From Turicibacter faecis (GTDB lineage: Bacteria > Bacillota_I > Bacilli_A > MOL361 > Turicibacteraceae): 64,000 nt of DNA. The notes beneath the pieces are model-generated. The model was not told where the DNA came from. It saw nothing but the letters and a program-made list of their open reading frames with translations, and searched no databases. Of this stretch, positions 36,276-45,320 are shown in pieces (the first letter of the stretch is position 1; each line of letters opens with the position of its first letter). A program made the translations under genes and the position numbers. The DNA lies in the NCBI RefSeq assembly GCF_037076425.1, contig NZ_AP028127.1, positions 1,518,001 to 1,582,000 of the forward strand. The letters run 5' to 3'.

Positions 36276-37751
36276 TTATAGCATAATCGCAATTAATCCA
36301 CCATTACCTTGGTTAACAATCTTGATTAATGTCTCTTGTAATTTCATGCGTGCATTTTCTGGCATTGAGTATAATTTAGCAGAAATTCCATCGCGGACAA
36401 TTTCGCTTAAACAACGACCAAAGATTTCAGTTGACCAAATTGATAATGGATTTTCATCTACATCTTTTAAGATGAAATCAATTAAATCTTTACTTTGTTG
36501 CTCTGTTCCGATGATTGGTTCAAAAACAGATTCAACATCTACACGGATCATATGAATTGATGGGGCAATAGCTTTTAAGCGAACTCCATAACGTGATCCT
36601 TGTTTTACAACTGTCGGTTGACTTAATGTCATATCCTCAATTGATGGTGTCGCAATACCATATCCTACTTGTTTCACCATTTGTAAAGCACTCGCGATAG
36701 GCTCATACTCTTTTTTAATGTTTGCGTAATCTTGTAATAAATACATTAAATCTGCTTTATCTTTGATTGGACCTACTAATTCAGTTAAGATTTGATCATA
36801 TAACTCATTTGGAACTTTAATTTCTAATTCGGCTAATCCAACCCCTGCATCTAACGCGCTAATATAGCAATCTTCAATGACATCTTCTGCTTTTAACTCT
36901 TCAGCTAAATAGTTAATATCACGAAGTTTATAGAATTCGTTTGTACTTTGGTTAATTAATTTTAAGAAGCGTGCTTTTAACCAATTGTCATCACTTAATG
37001 CATCTACCCAGCTTGGTAATTTGATATCTAATTCTGATACTGGGAATTCATATAACGCCTCAGTTAAGACACTATAGATATCTTTTTTCGTCATGTTTTC
37101 AACACTTAATGGAATAACTGGCACTCCATATTCTTCTTGTAAATCATTACGTAAAGCCGCTACATCTTCTGTTTTTGGATGTGTTGTATTTAATACAACG
37201 ATAAATGGCTTGTTAATCGCTTTTAATTGCTCAATAACTAACTGTTCAGCCTCTAAATAATCTTCACGTTCGAAGTTTCCAATTGAACCATCAGTTGTCA
37301 TAACGATTCCAATGTGTGAATGATCTTCAATAACCTTTTGTGTTCCAATGGCTGCAGCCTCAACAAATGGGATTGGTTCTTCATACCATGGAGTGTTTAC
37401 CATTCGTGGACCTTCCTCAGTTTCATAACCAACTGCACTTGGGATAACATAACCCACACAGTCGATTAAACGAATACTTGCAGAAACTTCACCTTCAACT
37501 GTTACATTAACAGCTTGTGCTGGAATAAACTTTGGCTCAGTCGTCATAATCGTTTTTCCGTTTGCACTTTGTGGTAATTCATCAACCATACGTTTTTTTA
37601 CATTTTCATCTTCAACTAATGGAATAACAAGTGATTCCATAAATTTTTTGATAAACGTAGATTTTCCTGTACGAACCGCTCCTACGACACCTAAATAAAA
37701 CTCTCCATTTGTACGGGCAACAACGTCTCTCATCAGTTCATTAGTTTCCAT
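36276..37751 (-). CDS. spoIVA: Stage IV sporulation protein A, coat morphogenetic ATPase
   Basis: Mother-cell ATPase that polymerises on the forespore surface and anchors the coat. 491 residues. Walker A GAVRTGKSTF near residue 30; DCVGYVIPSA and PRMVNTPWYEEPIPF follow; the C-terminus LIAIML closely parallels the Bacillus IIAIIL end, which is needed for SpoVM interaction. Start METNELMRDV at ATG 37751, seven bases after GGAGGT. A sigma-E promoter match at 37819-37790 fits its known control. Neighbours hup and gpsA match the Bacillus order. Confidence 0.97.
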   Translation of the reverse strand: METNELMRDVVARTNGEFYLGVVGAVRTGKSTFIKKFMESLVIPLVEDENVKKRMVDELPQSANGKTIMTTEPKFIPAQAVNVTVEGEVSASIRLIDCVGYVIPSAVGYETEEGPRMVNTPWYEEPIPFVEAAAIGTQKVIEDHSHIGIVMTTDGSIGNFEREDYLEAEQLVIEQLKAINKPFIVVLNTTHPKTEDVAALRNDLQEEYGVPVIPLSVENMTKKDIYSVLTEALYEFPVSELDIKLPSWVDALSDDNWLKARFLKLINQSTNEFYKLRDINYLAEELKAEDVIEDCYISALDAGVGLAELEIKVPNELYDQILTELVGPIKDKADLMYLLQDYANIKKEYEPIASALQMVKQVGYGIATPSIEDMTLSQPTVVKQGSRYGVRLKAIAPSIHMIRVDVESVFEPIIGTEQQSKDLIDFILKDVDENPLSIWSTEIFGRCLSEIVRDGISAKLYSMPENARMKLQETLIKIVNQGNGGLIAIML

Positions 37752-37789
37752 AGTGTAAACCTCCATTTTCAATTATATTTGTCACTAAC

Positions 37790-37819
37790 AATGTATGATG
37801 CTTATCCTCTACTTTATGA
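37790..37819 (-). promoter_or_regulatory. Sigma-E promoter of spoIVA
   Basis: Minus strand TCATAAA, 15-base spacer, CATACATT; the -10 matches the sigma-E consensus exactly and lies about 40 bases ahead of the start codon. Confidence 0.68.
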
Positions 37820-37993
37820 GAGAATTTAAATAAAACTTTTATTTTTTGATCCGACGTTTGAATAAGTCCAAGGATCTTTTCTCACCTAACTCAACAATGA
37901 ATCAGGTTGCGTTTCCTTCGAATTATATGCACCATTAGCTTAAAGATATGATAACTTTTTTCCAAATTTATCATTTGCTACATCGTGGGGAAT

Positions 37994-38034
37994 AAAAAAG
38001 AGGGTGCGTTTTTTGAAACGCACCCTCTTTTTTA
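37994..38034 (-). terminator. Terminator of the spoVIF-like gene
   Basis: AAAAAAGAGGGTGCGTTT / AAACGCACCCTCTTTTTT, perfect 18-bp stem with T-tract. Confidence 0.93.
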
Positions 38035-38056
38035 TCTTTTTAAAACAAACTCCCAC

Positions 38057-38305
38057 TTACATCATCATTTTCAATAATTGATCCATATCTGTTGGAACTT
38101 CACCATTAAGAATCATTTTTGTTAACTGATCTTCTACTGATTTATCCACTTTACGACCAACAATTGAACCAACACTTTGAATTAATGCACGTACTTGCTC
38201 TTCATTTTTCAAATCCATTCCTGAGGCTTGATCTGCAATATTAAAAATTTCATCTTGATTAATATTTACATCTTTCCCACAACGTCCAAAAAGATTATTA
38301 AACAT
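38057..38305 (-). CDS. Stage VI sporulation protein F-like protein
   Basis: 82-residue protein starting MFNNLFGRCGKDVNIN at ATG 38305 behind GAGGAGGT. The run DEIFNIADQASG, then NEEQVRALIQSVGSIVGRKV, then VEDQLTKMI closely follows the SpoVIF family pattern (iF..An ... dE..vR.lI..va.ia...V). In Bacillus SpoVIF is a mother-cell coat-assembly protein under sigma-K. A sigma-K-like promoter sits immediately upstream, supporting the call. It occupies the place of yphE/yphF between gpsA and spoIVA. Confidence 0.75.
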   Translation of the reverse strand: MFNNLFGRCGKDVNINQDEIFNIADQASGMDLKNEEQVRALIQSVGSIVGRKVDKSVEDQLTKMILNGEVPTDMDQLLKMMM

Positions 38306-38337
38306 AAATAAAACCTCCTCATGTCTCATGTTCAATA

Positions 38338-38365
38338 TAACATATGACATCAGGAGGTAATTTGT
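38338..38365 (-). promoter_or_regulatory. Sigma-K promoter of the spoVIF-like gene
   Basis: Minus strand CACA, 16-base spacer, CATATGTTA (fits CATANNNTA), about 35 bases ahead of the start codon. Confidence 0.6.
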
Positions 38366-38412
38366 GACTAATGACCTATTAATTTAACTTTCCTTCAAAA
38401 AAAAGCATCTCA

Positions 38413-39420
38413 TTAATAAAATTCTGGTTTCATCTCGCGACTCATTAATTGATTAATGGCTTCACGAGGATCTAATTTATTAAAAATCACTTCATAAACC
38501 GTTTCTACAATTGGCATTTCAATATTTAATGCCTGCGCCATCTCATAAGTTGCCTGACAAGTTCTAACTCCTTCAACGACCATCGTCATACTATCAAGAG
38601 CCTCTTGAAGATTCGATCCATTTCCAATTTTATATCCAGCTTGCCAATTGCGACTATGTACCGACGTACAAGTTACAATTAAGTCTCCAAGTCCACTAAG
38701 ACCACTAAATGTTTCTTCGTTCGCACCTACAGCAACCCCAAGACGTTTAATTTCTACAAGTCCTCGTGTAATTAATGCCGCCTTTGGATTATCACCATAA
38801 CCAAGTCCAGCTAAAATTCCTGCCGCTAAAGCAATCACATTCTTAATCGATCCACCAATCTCTACTCCGATTAAATCATCCACACGATAAACGCGGAAAT
38901 AATCATTCGTAAACATTTTTTGAACCTCATTCGCACGGTCTACGACTGTCGCCGCACAAGTAACCGTCGTCAAAGAACGTTGAATAACTTCCTCAGCATG
39001 TGATGGTCCTGTTAAAGCAACAAACGCCTCTAAATAATCGGCATTAATCTCTTCCATAACAATCTCAGACACACGCTTATGTGTCCCTGGCTCAATCCCT
39101 TTACTCGCATTAATAATAACAACCTTATGTGTTAATTGCGTATTAATCGTTTTTAAAACGTCACGAATCACTTTCGTTGGAACAGATAACAAAATAAACT
39201 CTGCTTCTTTTAAGGCCTCTTTCAAATCAGTTGTCGCTCGTAAAGAAGATGGCAATTCTACCTCTTCAAAAAATCGAGCATTACGATGATTTTCATTCAC
39301 ATCTTTGACGATGTCTGCATTTAAATCATATAACATCACCTGATTTTTATTATCACATAAAACTTGCGCTAAGGCTGTTCCCCAACTTCCAGCTCCCACT
39401 ACTGTTATATTTTTAACCAT
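38413..39420 (-). CDS. gpsA: NAD(P)-dependent glycerol-3-phosphate dehydrogenase
   Basis: Reduces dihydroxyacetone phosphate to sn-glycerol-3-phosphate for phospholipid synthesis. 335 residues. The Rossmann loop GAGSWGTALAQVL is at residues 8-20; ASKGIEPGT, ALTGPSHAEEV and the catalytic-lysine block GGSIKNVIALAAGIL (about 190-204) follow, then SGLGDLIVTCTS. Start MVKNITVVGAG. It follows der by 26 bases on the same strand, the Bacillus der-gpsA arrangement. Confidence 0.97.
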   Translation of the reverse strand: MVKNITVVGAGSWGTALAQVLCDNKNQVMLYDLNADIVKDVNENHRNARFFEEVELPSSLRATTDLKEALKEAEFILLSVPTKVIRDVLKTINTQLTHKVVIINASKGIEPGTHKRVSEIVMEEINADYLEAFVALTGPSHAEEVIQRSLTTVTCAATVVDRANEVQKMFTNDYFRVYRVDDLIGVEIGGSIKNVIALAAGILAGLGYGDNPKAALITRGLVEIKRLGVAVGANEETFSGLSGLGDLIVTCTSVHSRNWQAGYKIGNGSNLQEALDSMTMVVEGVRTCQATYEMAQALNIEMPIVETVYEVIFNKLDPREAINQLMSREMKPEFY

Positions 39421-39446
39421 TATAAATCCTCCTCATTATATACCTG

Positions 39447-40757
39447 TTAATCCCTATTTCTTGCGATAATATGAATAGGTGTTCCTTCAAATCCAAACGC
39501 CTGACGCATACAGTTTTCTAAATAACGCTTATATGAAAAGTGTAATAACTCAGGATCATTAACGAAAACAACGAATGTTGGCGGTTGAGTAGACACTTGA
39601 GTTGCATAGTAAATGCGTAGACGTTGTCCATTATGCGTCGGTGTTGGATTCATCGCAACTGCATCCATAATTACATCATTTAAAACATGAGTAACCACAC
39701 GTTTTTTATGATTTTCTGCCGCCATATTTAGTGGTTCAAATAACGTGTGTAAACGTCGTTTCGTTAATGCTGATAAGAAAACAATCGGAGCATAATCTAA
39801 AAACGCCATTTCGGTACGAATTAAATCTTCCCACTCTTTCATTGTTTTATCTGTTTTTTCAATCGCATCCCACTTATTAACAACGATGACAACTGCTTTA
39901 CCAGCCTCGTGTGCATACCCCGCTACACGTTTATCCTGCTCGATTAATCCCTTCGAAGCATCAATGACGATTAAACACACATCACTGCGATCAATGGCGC
40001 TAAGCGCACGAAGAACACTATATTTTTCAGTGGTCTCATACACTTTCCCTCGCTTACGCATTCCGGCTGTATCAATTACAACATATTTTTGTCCATCTTT
40101 CGTAAATTCCGTATCAATGGCATCACGAGTCGTCCCAGCGATATCACTTACAATAACACGTTCTTCCCCTAAAATGGCATTTGTTAATGATGATTTTCCA
40201 ACATTCGGTCTTCCGATGAGTGAAAATTTAATCACATCTTCTTCGTAATCTCGTCCTTTTTTATCCGGCATTTGTAAAACGATTTGATCGAGCATATCCC
40301 CAAATCCAATACCATGAACAGCAGATGTTGCAATCGGATCACCTAATCCAAGTGAATAAAATTCATAGATTTGATCTCTGAAATTAACATCATCCACCTT
40401 ATTTACAACAAGAATAACTGGTTTGTTAGTTTTATATAGCATATTTGCAACTTCTTGATCGGCCTGAGTGATTCCGTCGCGAGCATTCGTTACAAATACG
40501 ATGACATCCGCCTCATCCATTGCGATTTCCGCTTGATGTTTAATTTGTCGAACAAATGGTTCATCACCAATTTCAATTCCACCTGTATCAATCACGTTAA
40601 ACTTACGTGTTAACCATTCCCCGCTACTGTAAATACGATCACGAGTAATTCCAGGTTCATCTTCTACAATCGACACACGTGATCCTACAATTCGATTAAA
40701 AATCGTTGACTTTCCAACATTTGGTCTTCCGACAATTGCTACTACAGGTAATACCAT
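39447..40757 (-). CDS. der: Ribosome assembly GTPase Der (EngA)
   Basis: Tandem-GTPase needed for 50S maturation. 436 residues from ATG 40757 ([18 protein letters not shown]) behind GAAGGTGA. The second G domain begins [19 protein letters not shown] near 175. NKVD and NKWD G4 motifs and the [10 protein letters not shown] switch are present. The C-terminal KH-like domain (about 350-436) ends [12 protein letters not shown]. Confidence 0.97.
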   Translation of the reverse strand: MVLPVVAIVGRPNVGKSTIFNRIVGSRVSIVEDEPGITRDRIYSSGEWLTRKFNVIDTGGIEIGDEPFVRQIKHQAEIAMDEADVIVFVTNARDGITQADQEVANMLYKTNKPVILVVNKVDDVNFRDQIYEFYSLGLGDPIATSAVHGIGFGDMLDQIVLQMPDKKGRDYEEDVIKFSLIGRPNVGKSSLTNAILGEERVIVSDIAGTTRDAIDTEFTKDGQKYVVIDTAGMRKRGKVYETTEKYSVLRALSAIDRSDVCLIVIDASKGLIEQDKRVAGYAHEAGKAVVIVVNKWDAIEKTDKTMKEWEDLIRTEMAFLDYAPIVFLSALTKRRLHTLFEPLNMAAENHKKRVVTHVLNDVIMDAVAMNPTPTHNGQRLRIYYATQVSTQPPTFVVFVNDPELLHFSYKRYLENCMRQAFGFEGTPIHIIARNRD

Positions 40758-40849
40758 GTTGTCACCTTCTTTCACCTTTCCAAAAAAAATACATCGTTAA
40801 TATTATAGTAGTTTTTGACTCCATTAGTCAAATTTTCAAGAATAAAAAT

Positions 40850-40873
40850 AAAAAGGGGGAAATCCCCCTTTTT
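40850..40873 (-). terminator. Terminator of cmk-rpsA
   Basis: AAAAAGGGGG, AAAT-type loop, CCCCCTTTTT between the S1 gene and der. 40874-41039 carries nothing recognisable. Confidence 0.85.
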
Positions 40874-41039
40874 CCTATCGCTATCTTAGTAAACGTTAAT
40901 CCATTAGGAAGCTTGTCTTTTCTTAAAAAATCTAAGCTCAACAGTGAGATGTCATAAAAATCTTACGTTGAAGCGTATTTCATGTTCTGATGCCCTCTTG
41001 TAGTTGGCTCAATCTTTCAAGTTAACAATCAAAAAGATA

Positions 41040-42704
41040 TTATAATAAATTTTTTAATGCATCCCCGAATAAGTCCCCTAATGTTTCGTTTTCCATCGCC
41101 TCTTGTTTTTGCATATAGTTATTAAATTCTTCACGTTCTGCATCTTCAACAATACGGCGAATGCTTAATTCTAATTTAAATTGTTTAGGTTCAAAACGAG
41201 TGACTTTAACCTCGACTTCTTGCCCAACTGTTAATACGTCTTCCACACGAGAAATACGTTTTTCCGTGATTTGATTCATTGGTAGAAAACCAACTACATC
41301 TTCTTCGACTGCAACGAATGCTCCGCGGTCATTAGTCGCCACAACCGTTCCTTTCACAACATCTAATGTTTTAAACGTTACCGATTCCCAAGGATTTGAT
41401 TTCACTTGACGTAACGATAATCCTAAGCGATGTTTTTTCGCATCTAATGAAATAATTTTAACTTCCACTTCATCCATTGGAGCTACCATCGATGCCAATT
41501 TCATCTGAGGATTCCATGATGCCTCTGTGTAATGACATAATCCTTCAATGTATGGAGCCACTTTAATAAATGCTCCTAAATCTGTCACATTCGTTACTTG
41601 TCCCTTAATTACATCCCCAACCTGATGACCAAACGCCACCCATGGGTCTTGCTCTACTTGTTTAATTGACAAGGCAAGGCGATGATTTTTATTATCCATC
41701 GATAGGATACGAACGCGAACAGTTTGACCTTCTGACACTACCTCATCTAATTTTGCCTTATGATCCCATGATAATTCAGATAAATGAACTAACCCTTCAA
41801 CACCTGCTGCAACTTCTACAAAGGCTCCAAAATCCATTAAACGGACCACTTGCCCATCTAATACATCTCCAACTTGGTGTGTTGAAGCAAACTGTTCAAA
41901 TGGCGTCATTAAAGTTGCCTTAATTGATAATTGTAATTTTGTTCCATCAATTTTAATGACTTTCGCAGATACCTTTTGCCCGACTGTTAAGGCATCCTCA
42001 ACATTTGCCACCGGTAAATGAGAAATTTCAGAAATATGAACTAATCCTTCTAACGAACCAAAGCGAACGAATGCCCCATATTTTTCGATACGAACAACTT
42101 CACCTTCAACGATTTCTCCAAGTGCTAATGTTGAAAATTGTTCATCGCGTGCCGCTTTTAATTGTTCTGCAATCACCATTTTACGTGATACTTTAATTTT
42201 ACGGTTGCGAGCGTTAAATTCAACAATTCTCACAGGAATCTCTTGTGAAACGTATTGATTTAAGTCAGAAACGTATTTAACATCAATCATATTAGCTGGT
42301 AAGAACGCCTCTAATCCAATATTTACAATTAAACCGCCCTTAACAACACGTTCTACTTTCGCGACTAATGTTTCACCTTTTTCAAAAGCCGTTTTTAATT
42401 CTTGGAAACGTTCGTATTCAAGTAAAGCACGGCGCGATAATAAAATTTGCTCGTCATCAACTTTCTTAATCATCGCTTTTATTTTATCACCGATTTTAAC
42501 TACATCTTTGGCAGAATCCACTTTATCTAATGTTAATTCATTTAAATAAATCGTTCCTTCTGTTGCTCCATGAATATCAACCGTAACCTCTTGATTTGTT
42601 ACACGAACAACTTCACCTTCAATGACATCATTCACTGCTGGTAAGTCAAAATTAGCCATTGATAGAACTTCACTCATCGTCATTTCTTCTGGATTTTGTT
42701 TCAT
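41040..42704 (-). CDS. rpsA: Six-domain ribosomal protein S1 / S1-repeat RNA-binding protein
   Basis: 554 residues with six consecutive S1 OB folds by eye, beginning at roughly 25, 105, 192, 277, 362 and 447. Recurrent signatures are GEVVRIEKYGAFVRF, GQVVRLMDFGAFVEV, GQVTNVTDLGAFIKV and GTVVATNDRGAFVAV, with HISE/HLSE strands. Length and domain count resemble E. coli S1 (557 residues) more than the four-domain Bacillus YpfD. It probably helps mRNA bind the 30S subunit. The ATG overlaps the cmk stop (TAATG), so translation is coupled. Confidence 0.92.
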   Translation of the reverse strand: MKQNPEEMTMSEVLSMANFDLPAVNDVIEGEVVRVTNQEVTVDIHGATEGTIYLNELTLDKVDSAKDVVKIGDKIKAMIKKVDDEQILLSRRALLEYERFQELKTAFEKGETLVAKVERVVKGGLIVNIGLEAFLPANMIDVKYVSDLNQYVSQEIPVRIVEFNARNRKIKVSRKMVIAEQLKAARDEQFSTLALGEIVEGEVVRIEKYGAFVRFGSLEGLVHISEISHLPVANVEDALTVGQKVSAKVIKIDGTKLQLSIKATLMTPFEQFASTHQVGDVLDGQVVRLMDFGAFVEVAAGVEGLVHLSELSWDHKAKLDEVVSEGQTVRVRILSMDNKNHRLALSIKQVEQDPWVAFGHQVGDVIKGQVTNVTDLGAFIKVAPYIEGLCHYTEASWNPQMKLASMVAPMDEVEVKIISLDAKKHRLGLSLRQVKSNPWESVTFKTLDVVKGTVVATNDRGAFVAVEEDVVGFLPMNQITEKRISRVEDVLTVGQEVEVKVTRFEPKQFKLELSIRRIVEDAEREEFNNYMQKQEAMENETLGDLFGDALKNLL

Positions 42705-43372
42705 TAAACTTCCCCACCTTTTTTTACAATATTTATAATTGCATCAACCGCCTCATCAATTGTTAAATCAGACGTATCGACGACAATTGCATCCTCTGCT
42801 TTCGTTAAAGGAGAATGTTCACGTGTTGAATCTAACTTATCGCGTAATTCGATTTCTTCTTTTAACGTTTCAAAATCACACGCAATTGATCGGCGTAAGT
42901 TTTCATCATAACGACGTTTTGCACGAACATCCACCGATGCTGTCATAAAAATTTTATAATCGGCATTTGGTAAAACATTCGTTCCGATATCGCGCCCATC
43001 CATTACCACATTATCCGTTTTAGCATATTCAATTTGACGATTTTTTAATTCATCTCGAACAAATCGAATAGCTGAAACAGCTGATACATTTTGTGAAACA
43101 ATAGGTTGTCGAATCGCATCTGTTACATCTACCTCATCTAAAAATACTTTTTTATCATTCGTTAAACGAATCGTTGTATTTTTAAGCATCTTCGCAATTG
43201 TTTCTTCGTCTGTTACATCCACTTTTTCATTTAACGCCTTTAGCGTTACTGCACGATACATCGCTCCTGTATCGATATAAATGTATCCTAACATTTGAGC
43301 TACTTTTTGAGCAATTGTACTTTTTCCTGCTGCTGCTGGTCCATCAATTGCAATTACTTTAGAACGAACCAT
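42704..43372 (-). CDS. cmk: Cytidylate kinase
   Basis: Phosphorylates CMP/dCMP. 222 residues; P-loop GPAAAGKST at about 11-19, DTGAMYRAVTLKAL for CMP binding, and DGRDIGTNVLPNADYK. Start MVRSKVIAIDG follows CGAGGTGATAAT. Operon with the S1 gene, as in Bacillus and E. coli (cmk-rpsA). Confidence 0.97.
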   Translation of the reverse strand: MVRSKVIAIDGPAAAGKSTIAQKVAQMLGYIYIDTGAMYRAVTLKALNEKVDVTDEETIAKMLKNTTIRLTNDKKVFLDEVDVTDAIRQPIVSQNVSAVSAIRFVRDELKNRQIEYAKTDNVVMDGRDIGTNVLPNADYKIFMTASVDVRAKRRYDENLRRSIACDFETLKEEIELRDKLDSTREHSPLTKAEDAIVVDTSDLTIDEAVDAIINIVKKGGEV

Positions 43373-43471
43373 ATTATCACCTCGACTTGTCCTTATTTTA
43401 TCACATTATTTTACTTGTAAACAACCACAAAATGGGGACTTCTCACAATTGAACCTCCCCCTTATAAAAAT

Positions 43472-43514
43472 AAACTAAACAAAAAAAGAACAACCTTCCG
43501 TTTTTGTTTAGTTT
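43472..43514 (-). terminator. Terminator-like hairpin between orf 43654 and cmk
   Basis: AAACTAAACAAAAA / TTTTTGTTTAGTTT, 14-bp perfect stem, followed on the minus strand by TATTTTTAT. Confidence 0.7.
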
Positions 43515-43653
43515 ACATTTAACTAGCCCTCCGTTATCGTCTAGGCAAGGGCCTTTTCGACCAAGAGGTAAAACACAATCTTAAGTTTTCCATCCAAACT
43601 AGGAGTAAAGCGATGCCGTTTAAAATAAAAGTTGTTTTCAACTCTAAATCCAT

Positions 43654-44556
43654 TTAAAATAACATCAAACATGCGATGATTAAAAGTAAAATCATTCCTG
43701 CTGATAAAAAATAAATGAACAAATAATTGACGCGATCCGAACGTTTAGGCAAGCTTAACTTACGCTCCTCATTTAGTGCATCTACAACAGCATCTTGATC
43801 GTTTAAGTAAAGAGCTTCTAATGTCGTTGATACCGATTTATCCACTTGCTCTTCCTCATTTTTTTCATCAGCAATCGTAGATTGCTGTAACTCAGACCAT
43901 GCACAATCATCTAAATCCACTTCGGAATTAAAAATCAACTCAATATTCTTATTAAAAATATCGTCTTGATAATTAGAATTCGACGTTTGTTCATTCTCGA
44001 TAATATCGCTAAAAATAGAGCTAATACATTCGCCCTCTGTCTGTAACCTTTTTAAACGACCATAATCATGTTGAACAAGTGCATCCAAATAATCTAAATC
44101 TGTATCTATTATCTCTTCTAAATCTGTATATTCTTCAACTTCGTTGTCTGACATTATCAATGATACCCTCTCTTTAGTTGGCAACTCATCTTCAAGTGGC
44201 TCGATTGGAACCGATAATAGTTCCTGTTCTAATTGTTCCCACTCACTAAAATCCTCATTTTTAATCATTTGAGTAATTTTCGAATAAGTCGTCACCCCGT
44301 ACTTTTCTTGTAACAGTCTCATCATTTCCTGAGATCGTGTCGCTAACTCTTTTCTTCCCGGAGCCCGTCTCATTTGTAAACTTTCATTGGCCTCTAAAGC
44401 TGATGACATAATTTCTGATAATCGTGAGGAGATGGACTCTTGTAAGGCCTCTGATTTTAATTCTAAATTAGAGGCTACCGAATGAGACGGTACGTCCTCT
44501 TCACATGCATTAAAATAAACCTTTCTTAATTCAGAATAATCTGCTTTCTGTTCCAT
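43654..44556 (-). CDS. Unrecognised tail-anchored acidic protein
   Basis: 300 residues from ATG 44556 (MEQKADYSELRK), ten bases after AGGAG. The body is very acidic, with an E/D-rich middle (about 125-255). A more ordered segment at about 60-115 reads PGRKELATRSQEMMRLLQEKYG, then ITQMIKNEDFSEWEQLEQELL. One hydrophobic helix ends the chain (YLFIYFLSAGMILLLIIACL), so the protein is probably membrane-inserted by its tail with the body in the cytoplasm. No family recognised. Monocistronic, between cmk and the divergent ferredoxin gene. Confidence 0.72.
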   Translation of the reverse strand: MEQKADYSELRKVYFNACEEDVPSHSVASNLELKSEALQESISSRLSEIMSSALEANESLQMRRAPGRKELATRSQEMMRLLQEKYGVTTYSKITQMIKNEDFSEWEQLEQELLSVPIEPLEDELPTKERVSLIMSDNEVEEYTDLEEIIDTDLDYLDALVQHDYGRLKRLQTEGECISSIFSDIIENEQTSNSNYQDDIFNKNIELIFNSEVDLDDCAWSELQQSTIADEKNEEEQVDKSVSTTLEALYLNDQDAVVDALNEERKLSLPKRSDRVNYLFIYFLSAGMILLLIIACLMLF

Positions 44557-44782
44557 CTCACTCACACTCCTTTTTATTCAAAATACCGTTTATCTAACGG
44601 ATCGTTACCTTCAAAAATAAAATTTTCATGACCATCTCGCTCGCCTAAAGGACAAATAGTCATTGATATATAGGAATCGACGAATTGTCGAAGCTTCTTA
44701 TCACTTTATTTTATATTTTGTAAAATATTCACTGAGGACTTAGTCATTATATCATAAATTTATTTTATTTAGCGCATTAAAT

Positions 44783-44812
44783 TTGAATTTTTTTGTCTTT
44801 TTAGTTTATAAT
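44783..44812 (+). promoter_or_regulatory. Sigma-A promoter of the ferredoxin gene
   Basis: TTGAAT, 18-base spacer, TATAAT; predicted start near 44819 leaves a leader of about 55 bases. The rest of 44557-44782 shows no gene. Confidence 0.65.
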
Positions 44813-44874
44813 ATACATGTAATTCAAATGAATTATATATTCTTAATCACAATTCTTGTAAGGGGGATAAATTA

Positions 44875-45105
44875 ATGGCTAAATTCACAAAAGTTAACAA
44901 AGATGAATGTATCGCATGTGGTGCTTGTGGTGCCGTAGCACCAGACGTATTCGGATATGATGATGAAGGATACGCTGAAAACATCCTTGAAGGAGATAAC
45001 AACCAAGGTGTTGTTGAAATCACTGATTTAGAAAGCGATGTTATCGACGCAGCTGAAGGATGCCCAACTGAGGCAATCGAAGTTCAAGATACACCTTTTA
45101 ACTAA
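44875..45105 (+). CDS. fer: [4Fe-4S] ferredoxin
   Basis: 76-residue soluble electron carrier. Cysteines C13, C16 and C19 in ECIACGACGAVAPDVF and a distant C62 in EGCPTEAIEV bind one 4Fe-4S cluster. A single-cluster, acidic ferredoxin is typical of Bacilli (B. subtilis Fer). Ribosome site AAGGGGGATAAATTA. Single gene with its own promoter and terminator. It could be a donor for the flavodiiron protein at 7089-8327, but that is speculation. Confidence 0.93.
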   Translation: MAKFTKVNKDECIACGACGAVAPDVFGYDDEGYAENILEGDNNQGVVEITDLESDVIDAAEGCPTEAIEVQDTPFN

Positions 45106-45152
45106 TTAAGCCAAATACTACGTTATTATGTAGGATTTTTAAAAACTTATAC

Positions 45153-45191
45153 AAAAAAAGCTTATTATTTTAACAATAATAAGCCTTTTTT
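45153..45191 (+). terminator. Terminator of the ferredoxin gene
   Basis: GCTTATTATT / AATAATAAGC stem flanked by A7 and T7. Confidence 0.88.
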
Positions 45192-45260
45192 TATTAAAGG
45201 CGAGAGAAACAAAAAGAATTTAATCCTTTTACTTTCCTACTCACCTCATAAAAGGGTATG

Positions 45261-45308
45261 AAACGGGCGATAAAGTTTCTAATCATGAGAACTTTATCGC
45301 CCGTTTTT
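45261..45308 (-). terminator. Terminator of the dacB-spmA-spmB-rluB group
   Basis: AAACGGGCGATAAAGTT / AACTTTATCGCCCGTTT, 17 perfect pairs. Exit on the minus strand is less T-rich than on the plus strand. Confidence 0.8.
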
Positions 45309-45320
45309 TGATGTTTATCT

